Source of the DNA: a virus
Direction: 5' to 3' (one strand)
DNA: 64,000 nt
Virus record (IMG/VR): IMGVR_UViG_3300032668_000017
Span: 1-64,000 of that record
A model generated the notes under the pieces. That model made no database searches. It had not been told where the DNA came from and was given only the letters and a program-made list of their open reading frames with translations. Positions 1 through 9,787 of the stretch are shown in pieces (position 1 is the first letter of the stretch; every line of letters starts with the position of its first letter). The translations under genes were made by a program, and so were the position numbers.

Positions 1-2184
1 AGTGTCAAACTTCTTGAAAACTCCAGCACTTTCTTCAAAAAAATTGAGGAAACCAAACAATGCGCCCAGCTTGAGCACTACAAAGCTCACGCATCAGAAG
101 ACGGCATGGAGCCGTTGTTTTTCAATATAGTCTCTTGGGCTAGGCGTTGCGATGACGGCTATGAATGGGCTAAGAAACTCGGGGATATGCACCCCTACGA
201 TGAAGACCGAATCAACGCTAAGTGGCACGCTACTAAAGGTCCGAGCCCATGCTTAAAGCTAGATGAAGTAAACCCCGGCATCTGCACAGGCTGTCCGCAC
301 TTTGGGAAAATTACTAACCCTCTGGTATGGGGTAAAGAGCTAAAGACTGACAATACTGAAAAAGAAATTGTCATGGAGCGTGGTGTGCCTGTTGACAAAG
401 AAGTTGTAGAAGTCGATGCTCCAGTAGTAACTAAACCAGTCCCACCAAGAAACTATAGCTATGGTCAGAACGGCGGTATCTATGTAGATCAGACCATAGA
501 AGACGCTCAGGGAAACAAAACGCGTAAGCAGATCATGCTACTGCCATATGATGTATTCGTGGTAGATATTTTGAATCGCAACGGCGACCACATTGTTCAC
601 ATGGTAGCGTGTAGACCTGAGGGGAATGTAGATGTCTTGCTCCCACAACGGGCGGTAGTTAGTAAAGACGAGACAGTCAAGGCGCTGGCTAGTCAAAACA
701 TTATTGCTTCGTTCGGTTCAGGTAATGATAAGAACCTATTTGAATATGTAAGAGCCTGTGTAGAGCAAGCTAGTGCCAACAAAAAAGCCATCAAGATTCC
801 TAACAACTGCGGCTGGCAAGAAGACAAAACCTTCGTATACAACAGCCACATCTATACACCCACAGGCAAGAAAATATTTGTGCCTACCCCCGGCTTGGAG
901 AACATTAACCAGCACACCGCCCCATCAGGCAACATAAGTGATTGGCGAGATGTCATTAACCTATTTATCAAGCGGGAGATTTGGAACATTCTGACTATGG
1001 GCTTGGTCGGACCTGCATCACTGCTTATGGAGTTCTCAGGCTTTAACGGCATGACATACCACTTAGGCTCAAGCGAATCAGGAACAGGTAAATCGTTGGC
1101 GCTATCTATTGCTGAAAGTTTCTTTGGTCAACCCGGAATGTATCGTGTAGGTCAGGCAACATCGGCGGTAGCTCTGCAACAGCGTCAGGGTATTTTAGGT
1201 AGCTTGCCACTAGTAACCGATGAGATTACCGCTAAGAACCGAGGCGACTTTGAATGGCTTCCTATCTTCTTGCTAGACCAGTCACAGGGTAAAGGCAAAG
1301 AGCGTATGGAGAGTAACGCCAACAAGGAACGCTTGAATGTTCTGAACTGGAAATCTACCGCCCTATTAACTTCTAATACCCACGTCTTTGACTTCTTAGG
1401 TGGTATGCGCAAGCACGCTTCCCAAGCTGAGATGTTGCGGGTTTTAGAAGAATGTCCTACTGTTAAACTGGAATGGAACGAGGTAGAATCATCCATACTA
1501 GATAAGCTAAAGACCAACTACGGCGTGGCAGGCGATATGCTAATACGCTGGATGGTTCAGAATCAGGAGATAGTCCGTGAAGTCTACAAGAAAACCCACG
1601 AGTCACTTAAGAAAGAATTTGAGTCGACAAACGATGAGCGGTACTGGTCTGCTGGTAATGCTGCTGTTGTTGCTGTTACTATTTTACTTGGTTCTAAGTA
1701 TTCCAACGTTATTGATATCCCAGTTGGGCCAGTCATCAAAGTCCTTCGGGGTATGGTTGATAGGGCGAGGATTGTAGTATTCGGTTCTAGAAAGTCTGCT
1801 GAAGATGTATTGAACGCATACACTAGAGAGAACTACGGCAAGTTCATTGTAGTTAAAGACTATAACGGCAAGCTAGAAGCCATGCTTGGCGATGGCGGTG
1901 TGGTAGACCAAAGTATTACACGCTCACAGATTGCGGGGCGGGTAGACCATAACGTGACGCAAGGCTACATAGATTACTATATTGAAGAACAACAGCTTCG
2001 CTCACATTGCGTTACCATGAGTTTCGGTTACTCGGAATTTAAAAAGCAGATGGAATCTTTGAAGCATTTCAGCGTAAAGTATTTAAAGAAAAATATGCTG
2101 GCTAAAACCAAAGGTCCTAGTATGCGGGTCAACGTGATGCAGATTAGTCGCCGTATAGACGAAGAAGATGGGCAGGAAAATTAG
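1..2184 (+). CDS. DUF927-type primase/helicase ATPase (5' end outside window)
   Basis: The frame is open from base 1, so the gene starts left of the window; the first internal ATG is at 106. The product is probably the helicase half of a phage primase-helicase acting at the replication fork. A cysteine-rich segment at about 241-312 (Pro-Cys, then Cys-Thr-Gly-Cys-Pro-His-Phe-Gly-Lys) resembles the zinc-binding piece that joins primase and helicase parts in phage proteins. A P-loop GSSESGTGKS lies at 1066-1095 and a Walker B-like strand LPLVTDEI at about 1204-1227. Any primase catalytic domain would be upstream of base 1. The rightward polarity matches the replication genes at the other end of the window. 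A D5- or VirE-like helicase label is possible; the ATPase assignment is firm, the exact family less so. Confidence 0.8.
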   Translation, partial: SVKLLENSSTFFKKIEETKQCAQLEHYKAHASEDGMEPLFFNIVSWARRCDDGYEWAKKLGDMHPYDEDRINAKWHATKGPSPCLKLDEVNPGICTGCPHFGKITNPLVWGKELKTDNTEKEIVMERGVPVDKEVVEVDAPVVTKPVPPRNYSYGQNGGIYVDQTIEDAQGNKTRKQIMLLPYDVFVVDILNRNGDHIVHMVACRPEGNVDVLLPQRAVVSKDETVKALASQNIIASFGSGNDKNLFEYVRACVEQASANKKAIKIPNNCGWQEDKTFVYNSHIYTPTGKKIFVPTPGLENINQHTAPSGNISDWRDVINLFIKREIWNILTMGLVGPASLLMEFSGFNGMTYHLGSSESGTGKSLALSIAESFFGQPGMYRVGQATSAVALQQRQGILGSLPLVTDEITAKNRGDFEWLPIFLLDQSQGKGKERMESNANKERLNVLNWKSTALLTSNTHVFDFLGGMRKHASQAEMLRVLEECPTVKLEWNEVESSILDKLKTNYGVAGDMLIRWMVQNQEIVREVYKKTHESLKKEFESTNDERYWSAGNAAVVAVTILLGSKYSNVIDIPVGPVIKVLRGMVDRARIVVFGSRKSAEDVLNAYTRENYGKFIVVKDYNGKLEAMLGDGGVVDQSITRSQIAGRVDHNVTQGYIDYYIEEQQLRSHCVTMSFGYSEFKKQMESLKHFSVKYLKKNMLAKTKGPSMRVNVMQISRRIDEEDGQEN

Positions 2185-2362
2185 AGTGCATTACCCTTGG
2201 TTGACAACGCCCCCCGGTGGGGCGTTCTTTGTTCCTACTTTGAAGTTGGCGGAAACCCGAGAAGCTGGATTAAAAGCCGCCGTCTATCATCAAGTTAGAG
2301 CTAAAGCCGAGTTTGGTATTGTTAGCGGGAAGATTGGCGTTTTGTTTCGGCGACCGACTTAG
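2168..2362 (+). CDS. small conserved-looking phage protein, tail-to-tail with the giant late gene
   Basis: 64 residues, starting at an ATG inside the last codons of the primase/helicase gene after a GAAGAAG tract. The sequence reads as a compact domain: an aromatic start (HYPWLTTPPGG), then FFVPTL, a helix AETREAGLKAA and an end GKIGVLFRR. This pattern recalls small phage proteins of unknown role, and the Ala/Glu/Arg composition is protein-like. Its last 41 bases overlap the 3' end of the opposite-strand giant gene. A hairpin lies inside it at 2206-2226, so it may instead be terminator sequence with a chance ORF. Function unknown. Confidence 0.55.
   Translation: MGRKIRVHYPWLTTPPGGAFFVPTLKLAETREAGLKAAVYHQVRAKAEFGIVSGKIGVLFRRPT
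2206..2226 (+). terminator. hairpin at the end of the rightward unit, possible weak terminator
   Basis: A perfect 8-bp inverted repeat (AACGCCCC / GGGGCGTT) with a 5-base loop, followed by TTCTTTGTTCC-like sequence rather than a clean U tract. It lies 22 bases after the primase/helicase stop and inside the small ORF 2168-2362. It could attenuate rightward transcription before it runs into the late operon. The imperfect U tract makes terminator strength uncertain. Confidence 0.45.
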
Positions 2363-5300
2363 TAAACTCTTGGGCAAGTTGCGCTCTAGCTTGTTGTAGC
2401 TGTGTTAGCCTATCACGCTTTTGAACCGCAAACTGCTGTGGGTCCATGCCGGGGGGTAGCTTCTGTTCTTTAACCGCACGAATCGCACCCGATAGCTGGT
2501 CTAGTTGAGCCTTCATACTTTCTGCGCCAGCGCCTAAACCAATCTCAGCTTCGCCATGTTGTTTCAAATATTCTTCAGCGCCTTTAACATCGCCTGTTTC
2601 AGCTAAGTGTTTGAATGTAGCATTAGCTTGGGCAGTTTTTTGTAGAACTTCATAAGCACGCTGAGTAATACCACCCGCATCTTCAGGCTGGAACATTTGA
2701 CCAAACACAGGCAAGTCAGACATTGTGCCGTCAGGTTTTACATTAGATGGATCGGCAAGCATTGGGTTAACAAGCGAAGCTGTTGTGGTAAACAAACCGC
2801 CAAAATAGTTACGAGCTAAGTAGTCTAGCTTAACTGGAGAAATACCTAACATACCGCCAAGCATCTTAGCTGGCTCGCTGGTTGTATCGTAAGCACGTTG
2901 GCCGGGTTCTAAAGCTTGTAGGCGCTTGCTTTCAATATCTTGGCCTGTGTACAACGAACGATTCATAGCTAGTTCAATAGGCGCCTTGATAGCTGTTGGC
3001 ACACCCAGCGGATTAGTCTGTTGTAGAACAGTCTTGATAGCATCTAAACCTTCTCTAGCGGCGTCATCTTGATACGCCATATTCACAAGGGCTTCGGGCA
3101 TAGCTTTAAATATATAGCCCGCTTCAAACGGAATAGGCAGTCTAAATGCTTCTTTCCCATCCTTGCCAAAGCCCGGCACAAACCAATTCAAATACTTCTG
3201 ATCAGGCGTAGCGTTCTTATACGCATCGTTATCTTGGTTAGCAATCGCATACAGAATCGACATACCGGCAATCATAGAGCCACGTTTAATCAATTTGTTT
3301 TGCAAGTCTAACCGCTTAGCGTATGGCATTTTGCCGGTAAACGCTTTATACATTACGTTGTAGCCTTGAATCGCTGAGTTAAAGAACGGCACCATTGTGT
3401 TAACCCAGTGCATCGAAGGAGAAGCGCCACGAGTATTAAAGTTCATCGACTCCATTGTGGCAATCTGCGCTTCCATATCCGTCAAGCCCTGCTTGCGGAA
3501 ACTATCATACAGAACTGAGCGAGTAGAAGCATCAGCCTCAGACGCCATCTTATCCATAAACGCCATAGCACCAGATACGCTAGCTTTACCAGACTGTAGT
3601 CTTGTGACTATTTGGTTTAAATCCTCAGCACGTCCTGTGTAAACTTCCCCACCCAAAATACCTGACTCTTGCAGATGCTTATTAGTTTCACCAGCACCAC
3701 GCACAGCATTGTTAACTTCCTTAAGCGATGACAGAATAGGTGTGAAATTAGCCCCTGTTGTCAGCCAAGCGGACATTGGGTCACGAACTAACTGCTTGTA
3801 AGCATAGAAAGGATTGCGTGTAACGCCCTTACGGAGCCAGTTAGCTGGCACGCCCATCAACCGCACGATACCCGGAAGCTGAGTTGGGATACCTTCCATG
3901 CCTTTGACTAGCAAGTTAGGATCAATGTCGCTAAACTCTGCGTTCTTACTTGTATCAATAACAGCGTGGTAGTCTTTGCCGTTAGCTTTAAAACGGATCA
4001 CATCAGGGCGGGCTTCGCCTTCGCCTTTACGAATCTCAGCAATACCTAAGTCTTGTAGGGTTCTAGCTACGCTGGAGGTTGCGTTGTTGCGCAAAGCCAT
4101 TTCGGTAATCATATTGGTGTTTTGTACAGACGACTTAAAGAAGTCTTGAATCTTCTGATCACCGCCAACCAACTCATGCAAGTATGGCTGGTCTTTTAAT
4201 GTACCAATACGAATAGGGGTTTCAGAACCAATTACCAAATCAACTACACCACCTCGTGAACGATAGTATGGAATATAGTTTTTATTCTTAAACTCGGCGG
4301 CCTTCTCTTTAGAGATGTAGCCTGATTCAGCTAAGCTATCCATCAAGCCGTTGTTATATTTTTGATAGGTTTCAAACGCCTTAACAAAAGCTGGGTCAGC
4401 ATCGCCTGACTTCTTAGCAGCTTCTAGCATCTGTGGGGTAATATTAGCGCTAATCTCTCCATCAGCTAATAGCTTTTTGTAACCAACAACTTCCGCACGC
4501 TTAGCCGCAGCATAGGCGGTAAACATTTCATTGAGCGCTTGTGGGTTGCCCTTTTCAGATTGCAGTAACTCCTGCAATACTTGCTTCATACCGGGACCAC
4601 CTGACGAACGGATAGTTACTTCGCCTGTGATTGGGTCTTTAAAGAAAGTACGGGCGCCGTTGACTACAGTCTCGCTAGAAATATTAGTGCGCTGTCCGTG
4701 TGCCAGCAAGTTATACATCATCTGCGAAGCTGGGCCTGTCTCACCCATACGACGCCAAATTTCTTTAAGCGGGGCTAAGCGGTCAATAAACTGCGTATTA
4801 AATGCGGCTAAGTTACCTTTCAAAGACTCTTTAATACCCTTAGGCTGCGCAACAAGTTTGCCGGCCAACTGTGCAAGTGGGTCAGATTCATCAGAGAACT
4901 TAGCTTTACGATAGGCCGGCTCTAAACCAATCTCTCCAGTAGGAAGCTTACCGGCTTCAAATTCTTTCTTAGCACGTTTTATTAACGCGTAGATTTCAGC
5001 GTCATTTACGTCCATGTATTTATCTAGACCGATACCACGTAACCAATTTCTAAGTGCGCCTACTAACTCTTTAATAAAACGAATAGAACGGTGGATCATT
5101 CGAGTATCGGCAGGCTTTTCAGTAACATGCGCAATCATTTCACGCAAAGAAACTATCATTTCATTCTCAGGAGTTAAATTAGGGTTGTCCCTACGTGCAT
5201 CACGAATGGCTTTCATCACGTCGTCAAGCACTCCCATTTCCCTAGCCATGCGAATAATACCGCCATCGTTTTGGGCTTCAATCTTGCGACCTAAATCCAC

Positions 5301-8300
5301 CAATCCTTTTTTACCGAGCAGGCGGTCTACAGCGTAGTGACCAATAGACTCGTGTGCTAAAGTACTTTGGAAATCTTGCAAGTCTACGTGTTTATCACCA
5401 ACCGCAACAATAGTGCCGTCTTTTAATACAGCGCCCTTCATGTCAGCTAAGTTGTTTGCGCCAACTTCTGCTTTAACATAAGCAGGTAAATCTTCTGCTG
5501 TATCCGCGTATTCAAACTTCACGCCCTCGGGCAACTTTTCTCTAAAAGCATCAGCAATTAACTTAGTTCCTTTTACATCAGCAGTGCCTTGTTCATCTTT
5601 ACCTTTTCTAAATACTAGATTGCCGTTGTCATCTCTACCAACACGAGGTCCATACTCAGGCTCGTAGTCACGCTCAGACTTAAGGGCTTCTTCAAAATCT
5701 TTAGTTACATTTGCTCTACCACTCTTAAGCGGTTTTAATCTTTCTTTACGTGCAGGTGCATTACCCGCTACCGCTAGCGCACGTTCACCTTTAGCTAATT
5801 TCTGTTGCTCAGCTAAATTTTCTTTTTCATTCTCAAGCTCTTTAGTAAGCGTATCAACAATACCTTCAAACTTTTTACGTGCTTCTGTCTTAGGGCTAGC
5901 AATACGGCGCTTTTTGTCGTTAGCTTCGATACGCTCTTCAAGGGCTTTAATATACGCTTTAGAATCAGCAATCACATCTTTGCGGTTAGGCTTGTCTAGA
6001 CCCAACTGTTTGCGGATAGCCTGCATTTCTCTAGCGCCTTCAGCGCTTTCTTCACGTAACTTAGCACGCTTTTCTTCGGCAGTAAGTGGCGCAGTCTTTT
6101 TAACTACACGTTTTTGTAAAATCTCATCTTTAGTGCCGGGCAATACTACGTTAGTACCAACAACTTCTTGACGAATAGTGGGCTCAGCGGCTTTCTTTTC
6201 CAGCATAGCTTGTTCAGCTATACGTTTTTCCGTAACACGTTTTTGCAGTTCGGCTTGATTGGCGGCTTCTATTCTGTCAATTTCTCTACTAACTGGAGCG
6301 GCCTGTTCTTCAGTAATTTTATTTTCGGCAAGCGCATCTTTTAACACCTTGCGAGTCATTTGAACAGAACGCTTATTGTTTTCGCCTTCAATAGTAAAGT
6401 ACTCAACATCACGAGCACGAATATCTTCTAAGTATTTTTCGGCTTGCGCTATAGTTTTTTCAAGTTCTTTTACGTATTTTTTGTAGCCTTCTTTAAACTT
6501 GCCTTTTTCACCAGCGGCTATTTCTTCATACTGTTTAATTTTTTCTTTAGTTTGCGCAATATCAAACAAAAGCTTGTACTCTAGTTGTGTACTAAATAAG
6601 TTACGTAACTTAGCGCTGCGGTCCATAGCAGCTTCTTTGTTTTTGGCAAAAGATTCTTCCAAACGAGTTGTTAAACGCTCAATTAACGGAGCTTTCTTTG
6701 CCTGTTCTGCTTCCATTCGTGCACGATCTTGTGCCGCGGTTGTGCCTTTATCTTTTATTTTTTCTAAAGCAGCTTGCGCCATCTTTATGCTGTGCTGCAA
6801 CTTATTTCTTTGGATGCCAACAAACTTCATAAAGTTAGCTGGGGTAGCGCGCACTGTAGCAATAGGCTCTAACTCTTTAGCACCAAACAAACTGTATTGA
6901 TCAGGGTTTACACCAGATGGAGCATAGCGCTCTTCATCAATTGCTTCTTGTCTAGCCTTTTCTTCTTCCGCTAGTTTTTCTTGCTCTTGAAGTTTTCTTA
7001 CTTCATTACGTAGTGCTTTAACTTTTTCAAGATTGGGGTTTTTCTTTTCCAGCTCTGACTTTAACATCTGAGCAGGATCACGTTCCATAGAACTAAAAAA
7101 CTGCTTTTCACCTTTGACTAAAGGCTCTCCCTCAGCATATTTTTGTTTAATGCCGGCAAGTTGTTTTTCAATTTGGCTAACGCCTTCTGCAAGAGCGCCT
7201 TCTTTTCTAGATTTAGTGTACTGTGCGCTAAGTTTTTTAAGAGCTGCCGCCTCTTCTCCAGATGTTGCGCCTTTTAATTTAAGGCGTTGCTGCATGTAAT
7301 CGGGACGTAGTAGTACGGATAAGTTTTGACTGCTAATAACTTTATCAAGTGAATCTTTTAAATCGTAGGCAAGTTTTAAAGACTCATCTACACTTAATGG
7401 TTTTTGTTTTAACGCGGCACGACGAGCGTTAATATCACGAATTGCTGCTTCAATATACTGCGCAACATGCCCTTTTGCCTTATCAATCAATCCCGATTTC
7501 ATAGACTCGGCGGTAGAAGTATCTACTGCGCCTTCACCCAAATACCGGCCTGTTTTTACGTCTTCAACTGCATCACGCAAGTTATCAATAGCTTCTTGTT
7601 GGTCAAGTAATGCTTTATTTCTAGCATCTTCCGGACGCAGATTTAACTGTTCTTGTAAGTCGTCAAGGCGGTCATGGAGGGCCGCTTCGGACTTTTCGTC
7701 GCCGTTGGCTTTTGCTTCTTCAATGGCACGTTGAAGTCTTGCAACTCTTAAGTTAGTGGTAGGTTCTTCTTTACCTTGTGCGTTTACTGTGTCAACTAGT
7801 CTACCAACTAAATGCTCATCAGTGTTACCAAAAGTTTTTTCCAACTCAGCCTGTTTAGCTGCGTATGCTTTTTCTTCAGCCGTAGGTTCAAATGCTAGAC
7901 CTTGCTGTACTGGTGCAGGTGGCTCCTCTAGTTTTTCACGCTCTGATTTGGCTTTTTCTAGCTTATCTAAAGCCGCTTCAAACTTATCTCTATCAAAAGT
8001 TTCGCCACTATATTTTTGTAAATCAGCATTATGCTTCTTGATTTGTTTATCAAGCGCATCCATTTTTTCTTTAACTGTTGGCTCAGGTTTTGGCAAAGCC
8101 TCAAGTTGTAAATCTGTGGCTTCTAGTGATTTACGTAGTGTTTCTAAATTGCCTGCCAACGCCCTAGCTGTAGATGTGTCGCCAGTTTGTATAGCCTCTT
8201 GAAGTTTAGTTTGTACATCCTCAATTTGGCGCTCGACGTTTGGCTTAAATGTGTTTTCAAGCATAAAGCGATGACGTAGCATCTCTTCTCTATCTGCTTG

Positions 8301-9758
8301 CGCTTTATCTTCCGCAGCTTGTCTTTCACGAACAGATAATGTACTAGGCGCATTAGGTAGCGGCTTAGCATTTACTGTCTCACCTAACTGCAGTTCGTTT
8401 GCTTGACGCAGTCTTTCTTGTTCGGCTTGCGCAGCTTGCTGTTGCTTTTCTTGTTCTGCTTGAGCAGCTTGTGCACGTTGTGTTTTTAGCGCAGCGAGGC
8501 GCCCTTCAATAGTTTGCGGTACTTCGCCTTCTTCAAGCGGTGGGGGCGTTACTCCCGGACGTTTATTGATTTCATCTAGTTGTTTTTGTAACGCATTAAG
8601 CTGCTCTCTACCGGCGTCTCTTTCTTCTTTAGGTAGCCCTTTGCCTTTAAGAACATCTCGCAAATCTTTCATTTGCTGAAGTATGGGTTCACGTTCTGCC
8701 TGTAGTTGCGCTTGACCTTCTGGGCTAGCGTAGTGCTCGGCCATTACACCGGCTTGTTGTTCTTGTGCTATTTGCTGTCTTTGAGTCTCACCTGTTTTAG
8801 CGACATTATCAATTAAAGCTTTAGCACGAGCCGGCTGACCAGCGTGCAATAATCCAAAGAACGGAGCAACCAAGCCCATCTGCTTAGCGCCTTCAACATA
8901 CTGCTTTAATGCTTCTTCGCTAAATACATCTTGACCTGCTGAGTATCTTTCGCCGGCTGTGCCGACTGTGGACATCAATGTACCTGCACCAGCAGCTTCG
9001 GCTGTGCCTTTTAATACGCTTGATAGTCTACCCGAGATTTGGGCTGCGGCGTCTTTAGCCGCAAGTTCTCCACTTAATACTTTAGGTGCTAATAGTTGTG
9101 CTTCTTGAGTTGCTGTCTTTAAAGCAAAGCCTTTCATAGCTCCGCCAACAATCTCACCACCTAAAGAATCAATTGCTGTTTGCGCTAATGCAGGAACCAG
9201 CGCTCTGCCATAATCGGGTTGTTGCCCAGCTTCTTTCTGAGCGGTAATGTCTTCACCAAAATGGATTGGGAAGTTAGCGGCAGCAAAGCCCGCTGTTCCG
9301 GCTAAAGCAGTTTCGGGAGCGAGAAAAGAAGCAGCAGCACCAGCTGCAGCAGGAGCGCCGTACCTACCAGCAAAGCTACCAACAGCTTGTCCGACAGGTT
9401 CAGTAATGTATTTGCTAAGTCCTGTACCCAAGAGTGACGTAATACCTTGGCGTCTAGCCACGTCCATATCTTGTGAAGTAGTTGGTTCATATGCTTGCGC
9501 ACCTTCTTGTTTGATTTGTTTGCCGTAGCCGGCTACATCTTCACTACCTACTAAATTACCAAGACCTTCAAGCGCAGAACCAGCGCCTTCTCTAAAACCG
9601 GACTTAACTGCTGGAAGTAAACCTGTTTTCTTTTTATGCTCGGCGTAATCCTCAAACCCTTCAGGGAACTGTTCTTTAGCTAGCTTGAACGCTTGCTCAT
9701 CAGAAAGTCCACTTGGAACTTCTACATACGACCCATTGGGTAGCGGTAAAAACGGCAT
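2322..9758 (-). CDS. giant internal virion / ejection protein with zincin-like and LPD38-like regions
   Basis: 2478 residues, the last gene of the leftward operon; ATG at 9758 preceded by AGGAAAAATT. Parts in order: an N-terminal signature (VPSGLSDEQAFKLAKEQFPEGF, about residues 14-35) typical of phage ejection proteins; an Ala/Gly-rich amphipathic stretch at about 125-165; very long charged coiled coil at about 320-1340, rich in Lys/Glu/Gln; a HESIGH motif at residues 1469-1474 (HE then three residues then H), as in zincin-like domains of polyvalent proteins; and a C-terminal region with NFNTRG...VPFFNSAIQG near 2105-2125, resembling large polyvalent-protein domain 38. It would be packaged in the capsid and ejected ahead of DNA, like T7 gp16, and works with the transglycosylase gene just upstream. 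Peptidase activity is inference: the spacing is not classical HExxH. Confidence 0.75.
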   Translation of the reverse strand: MPFLPLPNGSYVEVPSGLSDEQAFKLAKEQFPEGFEDYAEHKKKTGLLPAVKSGFREGAGSALEGLGNLVGSEDVAGYGKQIKQEGAQAYEPTTSQDMDVARRQGITSLLGTGLSKYITEPVGQAVGSFAGRYGAPAAAGAAASFLAPETALAGTAGFAAANFPIHFGEDITAQKEAGQQPDYGRALVPALAQTAIDSLGGEIVGGAMKGFALKTATQEAQLLAPKVLSGELAAKDAAAQISGRLSSVLKGTAEAAGAGTLMSTVGTAGERYSAGQDVFSEEALKQYVEGAKQMGLVAPFFGLLHAGQPARAKALIDNVAKTGETQRQQIAQEQQAGVMAEHYASPEGQAQLQAEREPILQQMKDLRDVLKGKGLPKEERDAGREQLNALQKQLDEINKRPGVTPPPLEEGEVPQTIEGRLAALKTQRAQAAQAEQEKQQQAAQAEQERLRQANELQLGETVNAKPLPNAPSTLSVRERQAAEDKAQADREEMLRHRFMLENTFKPNVERQIEDVQTKLQEAIQTGDTSTARALAGNLETLRKSLEATDLQLEALPKPEPTVKEKMDALDKQIKKHNADLQKYSGETFDRDKFEAALDKLEKAKSEREKLEEPPAPVQQGLAFEPTAEEKAYAAKQAELEKTFGNTDEHLVGRLVDTVNAQGKEEPTTNLRVARLQRAIEEAKANGDEKSEAALHDRLDDLQEQLNLRPEDARNKALLDQQEAIDNLRDAVEDVKTGRYLGEGAVDTSTAESMKSGLIDKAKGHVAQYIEAAIRDINARRAALKQKPLSVDESLKLAYDLKDSLDKVISSQNLSVLLRPDYMQQRLKLKGATSGEEAAALKKLSAQYTKSRKEGALAEGVSQIEKQLAGIKQKYAEGEPLVKGEKQFFSSMERDPAQMLKSELEKKNPNLEKVKALRNEVRKLQEQEKLAEEEKARQEAIDEERYAPSGVNPDQYSLFGAKELEPIATVRATPANFMKFVGIQRNKLQHSIKMAQAALEKIKDKGTTAAQDRARMEAEQAKKAPLIERLTTRLEESFAKNKEAAMDRSAKLRNLFSTQLEYKLLFDIAQTKEKIKQYEEIAAGEKGKFKEGYKKYVKELEKTIAQAEKYLEDIRARDVEYFTIEGENNKRSVQMTRKVLKDALAENKITEEQAAPVSREIDRIEAANQAELQKRVTEKRIAEQAMLEKKAAEPTIRQEVVGTNVVLPGTKDEILQKRVVKKTAPLTAEEKRAKLREESAEGAREMQAIRKQLGLDKPNRKDVIADSKAYIKALEERIEANDKKRRIASPKTEARKKFEGIVDTLTKELENEKENLAEQQKLAKGERALAVAGNAPARKERLKPLKSGRANVTKDFEEALKSERDYEPEYGPRVGRDDNGNLVFRKGKDEQGTADVKGTKLIADAFREKLPEGVKFEYADTAEDLPAYVKAEVGANNLADMKGAVLKDGTIVAVGDKHVDLQDFQSTLAHESIGHYAVDRLLGKKGLVDLGRKIEAQNDGGIIRMAREMGVLDDVMKAIRDARRDNPNLTPENEMIVSLREMIAHVTEKPADTRMIHRSIRFIKELVGALRNWLRGIGLDKYMDVNDAEIYALIKRAKKEFEAGKLPTGEIGLEPAYRKAKFSDESDPLAQLAGKLVAQPKGIKESLKGNLAAFNTQFIDRLAPLKEIWRRMGETGPASQMMYNLLAHGQRTNISSETVVNGARTFFKDPITGEVTIRSSGGPGMKQVLQELLQSEKGNPQALNEMFTAYAAAKRAEVVGYKKLLADGEISANITPQMLEAAKKSGDADPAFVKAFETYQKYNNGLMDSLAESGYISKEKAAEFKNKNYIPYYRSRGGVVDLVIGSETPIRIGTLKDQPYLHELVGGDQKIQDFFKSSVQNTNMITEMALRNNATSSVARTLQDLGIAEIRKGEGEARPDVIRFKANGKDYHAVIDTSKNAEFSDIDPNLLVKGMEGIPTQLPGIVRLMGVPANWLRKGVTRNPFYAYKQLVRDPMSAWLTTGANFTPILSSLKEVNNAVRGAGETNKHLQESGILGGEVYTGRAEDLNQIVTRLQSGKASVSGAMAFMDKMASEADASTRSVLYDSFRKQGLTDMEAQIATMESMNFNTRGASPSMHWVNTMVPFFNSAIQGYNVMYKAFTGKMPYAKRLDLQNKLIKRGSMIAGMSILYAIANQDNDAYKNATPDQKYLNWFVPGFGKDGKEAFRLPIPFEAGYIFKAMPEALVNMAYQDDAAREGLDAIKTVLQQTNPLGVPTAIKAPIELAMNRSLYTGQDIESKRLQALEPGQRAYDTTSEPAKMLGGMLGISPVKLDYLARNYFGGLFTTTASLVNPMLADPSNVKPDGTMSDLPVFGQMFQPEDAGGITQRAYEVLQKTAQANATFKHLAETGDVKGAEEYLKQHGEAEIGLGAGAESMKAQLDQLSGAIRAVKEQKLPPGMDPQQFAVQKRDRLTQLQQARAQLAQEFTKSVAETKRQSSR

Positions 9759-9787
9759 AAATTTTTCCTAGCAGTTTGCAGGTATTA

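Noticed and set aside
7756-8202. 148-codon + strand ORF opposite the giant gene
   Set aside because: Antisense shadow of coiled-coil sequence, like several others between 3 and 9.5 kb.
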